In this document: piece by piece, positions 49,897 through 60,061 of the stretch
How the letters are laid out: every line of letters starts with the position of its first letter
Position numbering within the stretch: the first letter of the stretch is position 1
NCBI GenBank assembly: GCA_008711135.1
Contig: VUAW01000001.1
Coordinates: 1-64,000, forward strand
Direction: 5' to 3'
DNA from: Rhodobacteraceae bacterium LNNU 3342
GTDB taxonomy: Bacteria > Pseudomonadota > Alphaproteobacteria > Rhodobacterales > Rhodobacteraceae
DNA: 64,000 nt
Notes under the pieces: generated by a model
Database searches by the model: none
What the model was told of the DNA's origin: nothing
Seen by the model: the letters and a program-made list of their open reading frames with translations, nothing else
Translations under genes and position numbers: made by a program

Positions 49897-50954
49897 ATGA
49901 TCCGCGACTTCATCATCATCGGTGGCGGGTCGCAGGTGTCTCTGTCGCGGCGCGGCTGTCACATCTTGGCAGCGTGACCCTGCTCGAAGCGGAACCTGCC
50001 TTCGGATATTATGCCTCTGGCCGGTCCCCTGCCCTATTCGAGGAATTCTACGGACTGCCCCCGACAATCGCGCTGAACCGGGCAAGTCTTGACCGTCACC
50101 GCGATGCTGGCGTCCTGTCGCCGCGGGGCCCGATGCTGGTCGCCCGGGCAGATCATCGGGCCGAATACGATACGGACATTACAACGCTGAGCCTGGACCC
50201 GATCAGCGTGGAAGAGGCTCGATCGGTCGTTCCAATCCTCAACCCGAAGACCATGGCCTTGGCAGCCCGTCGCGAAGGCGCGTGGGATATTAATGCCGAT
50301 CTTCTGCTACAGGGCCTCCTGCGCGAAGCGCGTGCCAACGGCGCCGAGGCTCTGACCGCTGCACCGGTGCAATCCATCCGGCGGGAACGCGACCGGTGGA
50401 TAGTCACAACGCCCAAGGGGGAACACGAGGCCCGGATCCTGGTGAATGCCGCATGCGCTTGGATTGACCGCATCGCCGCATCCGCCCGCTGGGCTTTACG
50501 TCCTATTGACGATCAATTGCGCGGCTTCCGGCGCCGGGGGCATGACCTGCGCGGCTGGGAGATGATTTTTGGCGTCGGGAAAGCTGGTACTGCAAGCTGG
50601 ATGCTGGCAAGCTTTTGATCTGGTCCGCCGACGAGGATCCTGTAAACCATAGATGCCTTTGCCGATAACATGCTTCTGGCCGAAGGGCTTGCTCGCTAAG
50701 AAGAGATGGTCACCGAAACGGTGACGCGGGTTGAACACAACTGGGCAGGGCTGCGCACCCTCGCCCCAGACCGGACGCTCGTGATCGGCTTCGATATCGA
50801 AGAACCGGCCTTCTTCCGGCTGGGCGGCCAAGGCGGCTATGGGATACAAACTTCGCCTGCCGCAAGTGCGCTCGCCGCGGATCTTGTCCCGGGTCGGCCC
50901 AGCGTGCTGGACGCAGATGTCGTGGCGGGCATGGCGCCGGAGCGGCTGCGGTAG
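49897..50954 (+). pseudogene. FAD-dependent D-amino-acid-type oxidoreductase, degraded
   Basis: ATG 49897 opens with MIRDFIIIGGG, the FAD-binding motif, but a small deletion near 49930 shifts the frame. The protein then continues as AGVSVAARLSHLGSVTLLEA up to about residue 200 in another frame. Further shifts and stops occur near 50520-50700, and the C-terminal GGYGIQTSPAASALAADLV appears in a third frame, ending near 50954. Homology is to DadA/DauA-like oxidases (recalled). The full gene length is nearly preserved, so decay is by small indels and looks recent. Confidence 0.8.
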
Positions 50955-51114
50955 CCCCGCCGACGGCGTGTTGCGGTGCCTTGCGCAGGATGCTGTCCGG
51001 CCCATCAACAACCACACCCTATGCAGGGAATGTGATGCGTTCAGCTGTCATCATCCCTAAGCTTCGCGGCCGCACCTGAGGGCCAACGAAGCCTGAAGAA
51101 CGAGTGGCAGCCTG

Positions 51115-53295
51115 TCAGCGCCCGCGGCGTCCGGCCTTGCCGCCCCTTTGGCCGGGGCGGCCGGCAGTCGAACGCCCCTTGGCAGTGGTTGCGGCCTCGA
51201 CCGCGTCTTCGACCGCGGACTGACGGGCCAGCGGATCGTCAGAAACCGCCAGTTCCACCGCTTCCAGCCGGCGCACCTCGTCCCGCAGGCGCGCGGCTTC
51301 CTCGAATTCCAAGTTTTCCGCCGCCTTTCGCATCTGCGTCCGCAGCGCGTCCAGATGGGCCGACAGGTTGGAACCCACCAGCGGCTTGTCCACTGTGGCC
51401 GTGACGCGCGACATGTCAGTGTCGCCCTGCCAAAGGCCGGCAAGCACATCCTCGACGTTCTTCTTGACCGTCTGGGGGGTGATCCCGTGCTCAAGGTTGT
51501 AGGCGACCTGCTTCTCGCGGCGGCGGTTGGTTTCAGCGATGGCGCGTTCCATGCTGCCGGTCAATCGGTCAGCATACATGATCACCTTGCCCTCAGCGTT
51601 CCGCGCGGCCCGCCCTATCGTCTGGATCAGCGAGGTCTCGGAGCGCAGGAAGCCTTCTTTGTCGGCATCGAGAATGGCGACCAGCCCGCATTCAGGGATA
51701 TCCAGCCCCTCGCGCAGCAGGTTGATGCCCACCAGCACGTCAAAGGCGCCAAGCCGCAGGTCGCGCAGGATCTCGATCCGCTCGATCGTGTCGATGTCGC
51801 TGTGCATGTAACGGACGCGGATACCCTGTTCGTGCAGGTATTCGGTCAGATCCTCAGCCATGCGCTTGGTCAGAACGGTGGCAAGCGTCCGCATCCCCTT
51901 GGCGGCCACCTTGCGGATTTCGTCCAGCAGGTCATCGACCTGCATGCGCACGGGCCGGATTTCGACCTCCGGGTCGATGAGGCCGGTGGGACGAATGACC
52001 TGTTCAGTAAAGACGCCGCCGGCCTGTTCCATCTCCCACGCAGATGGAGTGGCGCTGACAAAAACCGACTGCGGGCGCATGGCGTCCCATTCCTCGAACT
52101 TCAGGGGCCGGTTGTCCATGCAGGAAGGCAGGCGGAACCCGTGTTCGGCCAGCGTGAACTTACGGCGATAGTCGCCCCGGTACATGCCGCCGATCTGCGG
52201 CACGGAAACGTGGGATTCATCGGCGAAGACAATGGCGTTGTCCGGGATGAACTCGAACAGTGTCGGCGGCGGTTCACCAGGGGCACGGCCGGTCAGGTAG
52301 CGGGAATAGTTCTCGATCCCGTTGCAGACGCCGGTCGCCTCCAGCATCTCCAGGTCGAAGTTCGTGCGCTGTTCAAGCCGCTGCGCCTCCAGCAGCTTGC
52401 CCTCGGCCACAAGCTGGTCAAGCCGCTGGCGCAGCTCGCGCTTGATGCCCTGAATCGCCTGCTGCATCGTCGGGCGCGGCGTGACGTAGTGGCTGTTGGC
52501 GTAGATGCGGATCTTGTCAAACCGGCCAGTCTTTTGCCCGGTCAGCGGGTCGAATTCGGTGATCGATTCCAGTTCTTCGCCAAAGAAGGAAAACCGCCAC
52601 GCCCGATCCTCAAGGTGGGCGGGCCAGAGTTCGACCACATCGCCCCGCACCCGGAACGAACCACGGGCAAAGCCGACGTCGTTGCGGCGGTATTGCTGCG
52701 CCACCAGTTCCGCGATCACCTGACGCTGGTCATAGATGCCGCCGGTGACCAGGTCCTGGGTCATGGCCGAATAGGTTTCCACCGAGCCGATACCGTAGAT
52801 GCAGGACACCGAGGCCACGATGATCACGTCATCCCGTTCAAGCAGCGCCCGGGTGGCCGAGTGGCGCATCCGGTCGATCTGCTCGTTGATCTGGGATTCT
52901 TTCTCGATATAGGTATCCGACCGCGGCACGTAGGCCTCGGGCTGGTAGTAGTCATAATAGCTGACGAAGTACTCGACCGCGTTGTCCGGAAAGAAGCCCT
53001 TGAACTCTCCATAAAGCTGGGCGGCAAGCGTCTTGTTGGGCGCCAGGATGATGGCCGGGCGCTGCGTCTCCTCGATCACCTTGGCCATGGTGAAGGTCTT
53101 GCCGGTGCCCGTGGCGCCCAGAAGCACCTGGTTCTGTTCCCCGGACAGGATGCCCGCGGAAAGCTCGGCAATGGCCGTGGGCTGGTCGCCCGCCGGCTGA
53201 AATTCAGATTTCATGACAAAGCGGCGCCCCCCTTCCAGCTTGTCGCGGGGGGGACGGGCGGGCGTGTTCAGCAGGGGCAGCGACGAATCTGGCAT
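51115..53295 (-). CDS. uvrB: Excinuclease ABC subunit B
   Basis: A 726-aa DNA repair helicase-like protein. It has Walker [10 protein letters not shown], the beta-hairpin [12 protein letters not shown], motif DESHVSVPQ, motif [11 protein letters not shown] and a C-terminal UVR domain ([15 protein letters not shown]) that binds UvrC. A basic Gly/Arg-rich tail of about 40 residues follows. UvrB verifies damage handed over by UvrA. An SOS-like half-site pair lies just upstream (53307-53321). Confidence 0.96.
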   Translation of the reverse strand: MPDSSLPLLNTPARPPRDKLEGGRRFVMKSEFQPAGDQPTAIAELSAGILSGEQNQVLLGATGTGKTFTMAKVIEETQRPAIILAPNKTLAAQLYGEFKGFFPDNAVEYFVSYYDYYQPEAYVPRSDTYIEKESQINEQIDRMRHSATRALLERDDVIIVASVSCIYGIGSVETYSAMTQDLVTGGIYDQRQVIAELVAQQYRRNDVGFARGSFRVRGDVVELWPAHLEDRAWRFSFFGEELESITEFDPLTGQKTGRFDKIRIYANSHYVTPRPTMQQAIQGIKRELRQRLDQLVAEGKLLEAQRLEQRTNFDLEMLEATGVCNGIENYSRYLTGRAPGEPPPTLFEFIPDNAIVFADESHVSVPQIGGMYRGDYRRKFTLAEHGFRLPSCMDNRPLKFEEWDAMRPQSVFVSATPSAWEMEQAGGVFTEQVIRPTGLIDPEVEIRPVRMQVDDLLDEIRKVAAKGMRTLATVLTKRMAEDLTEYLHEQGIRVRYMHSDIDTIERIEILRDLRLGAFDVLVGINLLREGLDIPECGLVAILDADKEGFLRSETSLIQTIGRAARNAEGKVIMYADRLTGSMERAIAETNRRREKQVAYNLEHGITPQTVKKNVEDVLAGLWQGDTDMSRVTATVDKPLVGSNLSAHLDALRTQMRKAAENLEFEEAARLRDEVRRLEAVELAVSDDPLARQSAVEDAVEAATTAKGRSTAGRPGQRGGKAGRRGR

Positions 53296-53306
53296 GGCCC
53301 TAAGAT

Positions 53307-53321
53307 GATCGCATTTTGTTC
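53307..53321 (-). promoter_or_regulatory. Imperfect LexA/SOS box upstream of uvrB
   Basis: GATC-N7-GTTC differs by one base from the alphaproteobacterial LexA site GTTC-N7-GTTC and lies 12-26 bp before the uvrB start. Position and target fit SOS control, but the mismatch in a core base keeps this tentative. Confidence 0.3.
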
Positions 53322-53433
53322 CAGATCAAGATGTGCGCACATCTCTTTGAAGGTGTCACCCGGCAGGCGTTGATCTTGCTTGAACTGGCCAATCACTTAT
53401 CTGATAAGGGTTCCGCTTGATCGGAGGTCGCAA

Positions 53434-53745
53434 ATGCGTGCACGTATCTACAAACCTGCAAAGACGGCAATGCAGTCGGGCACGGCCAAATCCAAGGGCT
53501 GGGTTCTCCAGTTCTCTCCGGTGACGCCGCGGGGGGTGGATCCGCTCATGGGTTGGACAAGCTCCACCGACACGCAATCGCAGGTCTCCCTGCGTTTTGC
53601 CACCCAGGAAGCCGCCGAAGCCTATGCCAAGGAGCATGGGATCGAGTATACGGTCCTGCCAGTGAAGGAACGCAAGCCGAACGTCCGCCCCGGTGGCTAT
53701 GGCGAAAACTTCGCGCCCGGACGCCGGATGGTCTGGACCCACTAA
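53434..53745 (+). CDS. NDUFS4-like complex I accessory subunit (ETC complex I subunit)
   Basis: A 103-aa protein, ATG 53434 after CGGAGG, reading [20 protein letters not shown], then [30 protein letters not shown] and a basic C-terminus. This is the bacterial counterpart of the mitochondrial 18-kDa NDUFS4 subunit, found in alphaproteobacteria, often far from the nuo operon as here. It binds the peripheral arm of NADH dehydrogenase. Confidence 0.9.
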   Translation: MRARIYKPAKTAMQSGTAKSKGWVLQFSPVTPRGVDPLMGWTSSTDTQSQVSLRFATQEAAEAYAKEHGIEYTVLPVKERKPNVRPGGYGENFAPGRRMVWTH

Positions 53746-53790
53746 CCTGCGCTTGCAATTGCGGGCCGGTGGCGGCAGAAATGCGCCAGC

Positions 53791-53867
53791 GGTCCCATAG
53801 CTCAACTGGATAGAGCAGCTGACTTCTAATCAGCAGGTTCGGGGTTCGAGTCCTCGTGGGATCGCCA
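53791..53867 (+). tRNA. tRNA-Arg (anticodon UCU)
   Basis: A 77-nt cloverleaf with acceptor GGTCCCA/TGGGATC, discriminator G and an encoded CCA. The anticodon stem GCTGA/TCAGC has the 7-nt loop CTTCTAA, giving anticodon TCT. The T loop is TTCGAGT. It decodes AGA/AGG, rare codons in this GC-rich genome. No integrase or duplicated 3' end is seen beside it. Confidence 0.95.
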
Positions 53868-54020
53868 CACTGCCCGCAGCAGGCCCGTGTGGGTTCATAT
53901 CTCGATCCCGGCGTACGTGACGTTGCTGGGTTCCTCCCAGCTATCAAGCCAATCCCGATATTGCATGACGCGACCGGCTCCCCGGTGTACCGTCGTGCTG
54001 AACTCACCGCACAGGCCGCC

Positions 54021-54206
54021 ATGAAGCTTCTCGACCCTTCGCATCCGTTCTTTCGCCCTGCGTGGCGCCGCTGGGCGACGGTACTGTTTCCCGCTGCCTG
54101 GGCCGGAGTGGAATTTTCGCGGGCCGAGCCGCTTTGGGGCGCCGTCTTTGCGGCGGCTGCGGCCTATGCTTGGTACATGCTGATCCTGACCTTCCCCAAG
54201 GGCTAG
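54021..54206 (+). CDS. Small membrane protein (DUF3329-like)
   Basis: A 61-aa protein (MKLLDPSHPFFRPAWRRWAT) with two hydrophobic segments (about 19-33 and 37-55). It resembles small rhodobacteral proteins annotated with DUF3329 (recalled). The role is unknown. No strong ribosome-binding site is seen. Its end overlaps the convergent ParA-like gene by 4 bp. Confidence 0.6.
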   Translation: MKLLDPSHPFFRPAWRRWATVLFPAAWAGVEFSRAEPLWGAVFAAAAAYAWYMLILTFPKG

Positions 54207-54835
54207 GCTTCCAGAATCGCCAGAACCTCCCGGGTCAGTGCCGCCACCTCATCCCTTGCGGCGCCGGGGCGTGGCGCTTCGGGCGCGCCGAGCCCCTGCC
54301 CCAGTGTTTCCGCAAAGACGATGCGGTTGCCCAAGGTCGCTGCCAGAAGGTCTGCGTCCATTTCGGCCGCCGCGCCGGCGACCTCTGCCCCAAGGCGGGT
54401 GCCGTTCTTGGTCCGGTTCAGGACAACGCTCGCTCGTCGCCGTTCCCGCCGCGCCAGGTCAAGTACGCCTTCCGTCGCCCAAAGATCGACATGGCTCGAC
54501 GCCACGGGGACAAGGATCAGGTCGGCTTCTCGCAACGCGGGGCGCAGATCGGCATCCACCTTGGGTGGGGTGTCCACGATCACGAAATCCACCAGCTTGC
54601 GCAGCTTGGCGCATTCATAGGTGACCCCCCAGGCCGAGGCGGTGGAAAAGTCCAGCCCCGGATCCCCCAGACGGTCAAGCCGCGTCATGAACCAGCGGCC
54701 GAGGCTGCCTTGGGGATCGGTATCCAGCACCGCCACCGTCCGCCCCCTCCGGCACAGTTCCACGGCAAGGTTGACGGCAAGCGTGGTCTTACCCGAGCCG
54801 CCTTTCTGCTGTGCCACTGTAATAACCTGGCCCAT
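54203..54835 (-). CDS. ParA/MinD-family ATPase
   Basis: A 210-aa P-loop ATPase with the deviant Walker A QQKGGSGKTTLAVNLAVEL, the A' motif LDTDPQGSLGRW and Walker B VDFVIVDTPPK. ATG 54835 (MGQVITVAQQK) follows GGAGGAGAATTTC. It is a short, orphan ParA without a ParB or centromere-like repeat beside it, so it more likely positions a cell component, or is a chromosomal relative of plasmid ParA, than segregates a replicon. Confidence 0.88.
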   Translation of the reverse strand: MGQVITVAQQKGGSGKTTLAVNLAVELCRRGRTVAVLDTDPQGSLGRWFMTRLDRLGDPGLDFSTASAWGVTYECAKLRKLVDFVIVDTPPKVDADLRPALREADLILVPVASSHVDLWATEGVLDLARRERRRASVVLNRTKNGTRLGAEVAGAAAEMDADLLAATLGNRIVFAETLGQGLGAPEAPRPGAARDEVAALTREVLAILEA

Positions 54836-55242
54836 GAAATTCTCCTCCCTGCTGCGCCGCAGCATCGCACGGATGCCAGCCCTGTGCATCCATATTCTTG
54901 GGCAGGCAAACGGCTCCGGGGCGGAAGTTTACTGCTCACATTCTTTGCAAGCGCCGCCTCCAATCTGGCCACGGCCCAATTTTCTGCACATATTTTGTTC
55001 ATCGTCTGCTTCCGGCACCCTGCGACCCGCTTCAGCCGCCGGTTCGCTTGCCCACGCCTTCCCATCGCGGCAGCTTCGATCTGCCGCAGGAACTCTGTGG
55101 CAGATCATGCAGCGGCCATCCGGGCATGCCGCATGTCGCACCGTTAACCCCTGCGGGGAGGATCGACCGGTTACCGCCGGGGCGCATGGCGTCCCCTGCG
55201 CGATGCCGCCTGTCCAAGCCGCGGTTCTGGCTGGAGCCTTCG
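54836..55242. other. Intergenic region upstream of the urea transporter operon
   Basis: About 400 bp without a gene. Frames reading through it have no recognisable content. It contains two NtrC-like dyads at 54933-55001, and should hold the urtABCDE promoter and the leader before ATG 55243. Confidence 0.5.
54933..55001 (+). promoter_or_regulatory. Two NtrC-like sites upstream of urtA
   Basis: TGCTC-ACATTCT-TTGCA (54933-54949) and TGCAC-ATATTTT-GTTCA (54985-55001) each approach the NtrC pattern TGCAC-N7-GTGCA with one or two mismatches. They are 52 bp apart, close to five helical turns. Nitrogen control of urea uptake by NtrBC is common. No clear sigma54 -24/-12 element was identified. Confidence 0.4.
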
Positions 55243-56526
55243 ATGACCCTTGTACGCACCCTTCTTGGCGCCTCGACCCTCGCGGCGCTGCTTTCCACCA
55301 CCGCTGCCGCCCAGACCGAGACGATCAAGGTGGGCATCCTCCACTCGCTTTCGGGGACAATGGCGATTTCCGAGACGACGCTGAAAGACGTGATGCTCAT
55401 GCTTATCGAAGAGCAGAACAAGAAGGGCGGCGTTCTGGGCATGCAACTGGAACCCGTCGTGGTCGATCCGGCATCCGACTGGCCGATGTTCGCCGAAAAG
55501 GCGCGCGAACTGATCGAGGTGAACGAGGTTGCCGCCGTGTTCGGTGCCTGGACCAGCGTCAGCCGCAAGTCGGTCCTGCCCGTGTTCGAGGAACTGAACT
55601 CGATCCTCTTCTACCCGGTGCAGTACGAAGGCCAGGAAAGCCAGCGCAACGTCTTCTATACCGGCGCGGCGCCCAACCAGCAGGCGATCCCGGCGGTGGA
55701 CTACCTGATGAACGAGGAAGGCGTCGAACGCTGGTATCTCGCCGGCACCGACTACGTCTATCCGCGCACCACAAACCAGATCCTTGAGGCATACCTGAAA
55801 TCCAAGGGCGTCGCGGACGAGGATATCATCGTCAACTACACCCCCTTCGGCCATTCCGACTGGCAGACGATCGTGAGCGAGATCAACAGCTTCGGTTCCG
55901 CCGGGAAAAAGACCGCCGTGGTGTCCACCATCAACGGCGACGCGAACGTGCCCTTCTACATCGAGCTGGGCAACCAAGGCATTTCCGCCGAAGACATTCC
56001 CGTTGTCGCCTTCTCGGTTGGCGAGGAAGAGCTTGCCGGGCTGGATACCGGGCCGCTGGTCGGGCACCTGGCGGCGTGGAACTACTTCATGTCGATCGAC
56101 ACGCCGGAGAACGAGGAATTCATAACCGCCTGGCATGACTTCATCGGCAACGAGGACCGCGTGACCAATGACCCGATGGAGGCTCATTACATCGGCTTCA
56201 ACATGTGGGTGAAGGCGGTCGAGGCGGCGGGCACCACCGATACCGACCCGGTCATCGACGCGATGATCGGCGTGGCCGTGCCGAACCTCACCGGCGGCAT
56301 CAGCTCCATGGGCGCGAACCACCACATCACCAAGCCGGTGTTCGTGGGGGAAATCCAGGCCGACGGCCAGTTCGAGGTGGTCTGGGAAACCCCCGGCCTC
56401 GTCCTTGGTGACGAATGGTCCGATCACCTGCCGGAATCGGCGGACCTGATCGCCGATTGGCGCGCACCGCTCAGCTGCGGCAACTTCAACGTCGCGACGG
56501 GAAGCTGCGGCGGCGCCATTCAGTAA
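55243..56526 (+). CDS. urtA: Urea ABC transporter substrate-binding protein
   Basis: A 427-aa periplasmic protein. ATG 55243 starts a signal peptide (MTLVRTLLGASTLAALLSTT, cleavage about residue 23). The mature chain has IKVGILHSLSGTMAISETTL, VFGAWTSVSRKSVLPVFEEL and FYPVQYEGQESQRNVFYTGA, the UrtA variant of the family-4 (branched-chain amino acid) binding fold. It captures urea for the UrtBCDE importer. Confidence 0.95.
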   Translation: MTLVRTLLGASTLAALLSTTAAAQTETIKVGILHSLSGTMAISETTLKDVMLMLIEEQNKKGGVLGMQLEPVVVDPASDWPMFAEKARELIEVNEVAAVFGAWTSVSRKSVLPVFEELNSILFYPVQYEGQESQRNVFYTGAAPNQQAIPAVDYLMNEEGVERWYLAGTDYVYPRTTNQILEAYLKSKGVADEDIIVNYTPFGHSDWQTIVSEINSFGSAGKKTAVVSTINGDANVPFYIELGNQGISAEDIPVVAFSVGEEELAGLDTGPLVGHLAAWNYFMSIDTPENEEFITAWHDFIGNEDRVTNDPMEAHYIGFNMWVKAVEAAGTTDTDPVIDAMIGVAVPNLTGGISSMGANHHITKPVFVGEIQADGQFEVVWETPGLVLGDEWSDHLPESADLIADWRAPLSCGNFNVATGSCGGAIQ

Positions 56527-56579
56527 CATCCTGCAGGCGGGCCGCCGAGGCCCGCCACCCCTTCTTCGAAAGCCTGCCC

Positions 56580-58178
56580 ATGTTCCTCCGCGCCCTCACC
56601 TTCATGTTGGGGCTCTGGGTGTCCGCCTTGCCCTTGGCCGCCCAGAGCTTTGACGACCTACTCACCCGCCTGCCCCAGGGCAGTTTCAGCGACCGCGCCA
56701 CCGTGGTCAGCGCCCTTGCCGCGACCGGTGATCTCCGCGCGGCAGCGGTGCTTGACGCGCTTGGCGCGGGTGAACTGCATGTCCGACCTTCTGACGGGGC
56801 GCTACTGCGCGTCACCGGCCGTGGGACGAACCTGCGGGGCACGGATGTCCTGACCGGCGATGCGGTCGAGGTTGCGCCCCGTTCCACGGAAGCGGTGCGC
56901 GTGAACAACAGCCTGCGCCGTACGGTGCGGGCAGCCATGGGCGTGCTGACGCTGCGCGACCCCGACCCAATGCGCCGGCTGAACGCGGCCGAGGCCGCCT
57001 TCCGCGCGCCCGACCCCGAACAGCTTGAGGCGATCGACCTTGCGCTTGACGCCGAGGATGACGCCCGCGTCCGCGCCGCACTGATCCAGGCCCGCGCGAC
57101 CACGATCCTTCGCGGCGATGCGCCTGTGGCGGAGCGGGTCGAAGCAGTTGAAACCATCCGCGAACGCAGCCCGCGGGTGGTGATCGCCGCCCTCGCCCCC
57201 TATCGCGCCGACACCCAGCCAGAGGTCGCCGAAGCCGCCGCCGATGCCGTGGCCACCGCGGAACGGACCCTGCAGCTTTGGTCGCAGGCGCAGAACGTGT
57301 GGTTCGGGCTTTCGCTCGGCTCGGTGCTGCTGCTGGCGGCGGTGGGGCTTGCCATCACCTTCGGGGTCATGGGCGTCATCAACATGGCACATGGCGAGTT
57401 GGTGATGCTGGGCGCCTACACGACCTTTGTGGTGCAGAACGCGATCCGCGTCCATGCCCCGCACCTGTTCGACTGGTCGCTGCTGATTGCCGCGCCGCTG
57501 GCCTTCGGCTTTGCCGGGCTGGTGGGTGTCGCGATTGAACGCGGCATCGTGCGCCACCTTTACGGCCGACCCCTGGAAACGCTTCTGGCGACTTGGGGCG
57601 TCAGTCTCATCCTGCAACAGGCCGTGCGGTCAGCCTTTGGCCCCAACAACCGCGAGGTCGGCAACCCGAGCTGGATGTCCGGCGCGTTCGAGATCGGCCA
57701 GCTGACCATCACCTGGAACCGGCTGTGGATCGTGGTCTTCGCGCTGGTGGTCTTTGCCGTGCTGATGTTCGTCATGCGCCGCACGCCGATCGGCCTGCAG
57801 ATGCGCGCGGTGACCCAGAACCGGGCCATGGCGGGCAACATGGGCATCCGCACCTCGTGGGTGGATGCGATGACCTTTGGCCTTGGCGCAGGGATCGCTG
57901 GCCTTGCAGGCGTCGCGCTCAGCCAGATCGACAACGTCAGCCCGAACCTCGGCCAGAACTACATCGTGGACAGCTTCATGGTGGTGGTCTTTGGCGGCGC
58001 GGGCAACATCTGGGGCACGCTGGCCGCGGCCTTCAGCCTGGGCATCGTGAACAAGTTCCTTGAACCCTATGCCGGCGCCGTGCTGGCCAAGATCGTGATC
58101 CTCGTCGCCATCATCCTGTTCATCCAGAAGCGTCCGCGCGGCCTGTTCGCCGTCAAGGGCCGGGCAGTCGAAGCATGA
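56580..58178 (+). CDS. urtB: Urea ABC transporter permease UrtB
   Basis: A 532-aa protein. A signal-like N-terminus and a soluble extension of about 230 residues (helical, extracytoplasmic) precede the LivH-like permease domain. That domain has MGVINMAHGELVMLGAYTTF, ERGIVRHLYGRPLETLLATW and VFGGAGNIWGTLAAAFSLGI. The long N-terminal extension is typical of UrtB and sets it apart from LivH. It overlaps urtC. Confidence 0.95.
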   Translation: MFLRALTFMLGLWVSALPLAAQSFDDLLTRLPQGSFSDRATVVSALAATGDLRAAAVLDALGAGELHVRPSDGALLRVTGRGTNLRGTDVLTGDAVEVAPRSTEAVRVNNSLRRTVRAAMGVLTLRDPDPMRRLNAAEAAFRAPDPEQLEAIDLALDAEDDARVRAALIQARATTILRGDAPVAERVEAVETIRERSPRVVIAALAPYRADTQPEVAEAAADAVATAERTLQLWSQAQNVWFGLSLGSVLLLAAVGLAITFGVMGVINMAHGELVMLGAYTTFVVQNAIRVHAPHLFDWSLLIAAPLAFGFAGLVGVAIERGIVRHLYGRPLETLLATWGVSLILQQAVRSAFGPNNREVGNPSWMSGAFEIGQLTITWNRLWIVVFALVVFAVLMFVMRRTPIGLQMRAVTQNRAMAGNMGIRTSWVDAMTFGLGAGIAGLAGVALSQIDNVSPNLGQNYIVDSFMVVVFGGAGNIWGTLAAAFSLGIVNKFLEPYAGAVLAKIVILVAIILFIQKRPRGLFAVKGRAVEA

Positions 58179-59323
58179 AGATGACATCCATTCCGCAGAC
58201 GCAGGAGCCTGCCCCAATGACCCGCCTGATAGACCGCCGCATGGGCATCTTCCTGACCGGCCTTTTCATCCTGACCGTGGCCCTGCCCATCGGCAACCTG
58301 TGGATGGAGGGCAAGCCGGTCCCATCCTATGCCGTGTCGCTGATGGGCAAGTACCTGTGCTATGCGCTGCTGGCCGTCGCGCTGGACCTTGTCTGGGGCT
58401 ACTGCGGCATCCTGAGCCTTGGGCACGGCGCCTTCTTCGCGCTGGGCGGCTATGCGATGGGCATGCACCTGATGCGCGAGATCGGCACCCGCGGCAGCTA
58501 TGCCAACGCCACCCTTCCCGACTTCATGGTCTTTCTTGGATGGCAGGAACTGCCGTGGTTCTGGCACGGGTTTGACATGTTCTGGTTCGCCGCGCTGATG
58601 GCGATGGTCGTGCCCGGGCTTCTTGCCTTCGTGTTCGGCTGGTTCGCCTTCCGCAGCCGGGTGACCGGGGTCTACCTGTCGATCATCACGCAGGCGCTGA
58701 CCTATGCCTTGATGCTCGCGTTCTTCCGCAACGAAATGGGCTTTGGCGGCAACAACGGGCTGACCGACTTCAAGGACATCCTTGGCTTCCCGCTGCAATC
58801 GGACCGGACTCGGGTGGGGCTGATGGTGGCCTCGGCCTTGGCGCTGGCGGGAGGGCTGCTGCTCGCCCGCTGGGTGACGCGGTCGCGGCTGGGGCAGGTG
58901 CTGGTTTGCGTCCGTGACGCCGAAAGCCGGACCCGTTTCCTCGGCTACCGGGTTGAACACTATAAACTCTTCATCTTCACACTGTCCGCGATGATGGCGG
59001 GCGTGGCCGGGGCGCTTTACACGCCGCAGGTGGGCATCATCAATCCGGGCGAATTCAGCCCCGCGAACTCGATCGAGATCGTGATCTGGGTGGCGCTGGG
59101 TGGACGTGGCACGCTGGTCGGCGCGGCGCTGGGCGCGATCCTGGTGGCGTTTGCCAAGACGCTCCTTACCGGGTGGATGCCCGAATTCTGGCTGTTCGCG
59201 CTGGGCGCGCTTTTCATCCTTGTCACCATTGCCCTTCCCAAGGGCGCCCTGGGCGCGATCGAGGGCGGTCTTGGCCGCCTGCGCCCCCGCAGCACCACCG
59301 CCACCAAGGAGGCCCGCGCATGA
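58175..59323 (+). CDS. urtC: Urea ABC transporter permease UrtC
   Basis: A 382-aa LivM-like permease with about ten TM helices, CGILSLGHGAFFALGGYAMG, LAFFRNEMGFGGNNGLTDFK and the coupling region FLGYRVEHYKLFIFTLSAMM. ATG 58175 overlaps the urtB stop; an ATG at 58217 is an alternative. It forms the channel with UrtB. Confidence 0.94.
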   Translation: MKMTSIPQTQEPAPMTRLIDRRMGIFLTGLFILTVALPIGNLWMEGKPVPSYAVSLMGKYLCYALLAVALDLVWGYCGILSLGHGAFFALGGYAMGMHLMREIGTRGSYANATLPDFMVFLGWQELPWFWHGFDMFWFAALMAMVVPGLLAFVFGWFAFRSRVTGVYLSIITQALTYALMLAFFRNEMGFGGNNGLTDFKDILGFPLQSDRTRVGLMVASALALAGGLLLARWVTRSRLGQVLVCVRDAESRTRFLGYRVEHYKLFIFTLSAMMAGVAGALYTPQVGIINPGEFSPANSIEIVIWVALGGRGTLVGAALGAILVAFAKTLLTGWMPEFWLFALGALFILVTIALPKGALGAIEGGLGRLRPRSTTATKEARA

Positions 59324-60060
59324 GCCGCCCGCAACTGCTACTGGATGGGGTCAGCCGGTCCTTTGACGGGTTCAAGGCCATCAACAACCTGTCGATCGTC
59401 GTGGAGAAGGGCGAGCTTCGCGCCGTCATCGGCCCGAACGGCGCCGGCAAGACCACGATGATGGACATCATCACAGGCAAGACCCGCCCCGACAGCGGTA
59501 AGGTGATGTGGGACCAGAAGGTGGACCTGACACGGATGGATGAGGCCGATACCGCCCGCCTTGGCATTGGCCGCAAGTTCCAGAAGCCCACCGTCTTCGA
59601 AACCCACTCCGTCGAGGATAACCTGCGCCTTTCGCTCAAGGGGGGCCGGTCCGTCTGGGATACGCTGCTGCACCGCCGCACTCGGGCCGAGGATGCCCGC
59701 GTGGCTGAACTGCTGGACCTCATCCGCCTGTCCGACGCCCGCAACCGCCCCGCCGCCGACCTGAGCCACGGGCAAAAGCAATGGCTGGAAATCGGGATGC
59801 TGCTGGCGCAGGACCCGCAGTTGTTGCTTGTAGACGAACCCGCCGCCGGCATGACCGATGCGGAAACGATGTGGACCGCGGAACTTCTGAAATCCATCGC
59901 GGGGGAGAGGTCGGTGATCGTGGTCGAGCACGACATGAATTTCGTTCGCGAACTCGGCTGCAAGGTAACGGTGCTGCATCAGGGCTCTGTCCTGGCCGAG
60001 GGCAGCCTCGCGCATGTGAGTGCGATGCCCGAAGTGGTCGAAGTATATCTGGGGCGCTGA
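59320..60060 (+). CDS. urtD: Urea ABC transporter ATP-binding protein UrtD
   Basis: A 246-aa ATPase with Walker A IGPNGAGKTTMMD, signature LSHGQKQWLEIGMLLAQDP and Walker B LLLVDEPAAGMTD. Tryptophan in the signature helix (QKQWLEIG) is typical of UrtD. It starts at ATG 59320, overlapping urtC. Confidence 0.94.
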   Translation: MSRPQLLLDGVSRSFDGFKAINNLSIVVEKGELRAVIGPNGAGKTTMMDIITGKTRPDSGKVMWDQKVDLTRMDEADTARLGIGRKFQKPTVFETHSVEDNLRLSLKGGRSVWDTLLHRRTRAEDARVAELLDLIRLSDARNRPAADLSHGQKQWLEIGMLLAQDPQLLLVDEPAAGMTDAETMWTAELLKSIAGERSVIVVEHDMNFVRELGCKVTVLHQGSVLAEGSLAHVSAMPEVVEVYLGR

Positions 60061-60061
60061 G

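Noticed and set aside
54203-54835. A plasmid partition locus
   Set aside because: The ParA-like ATPase has no ParB and no iterons or replication gene near it; the surroundings are chromosomal housekeeping genes.
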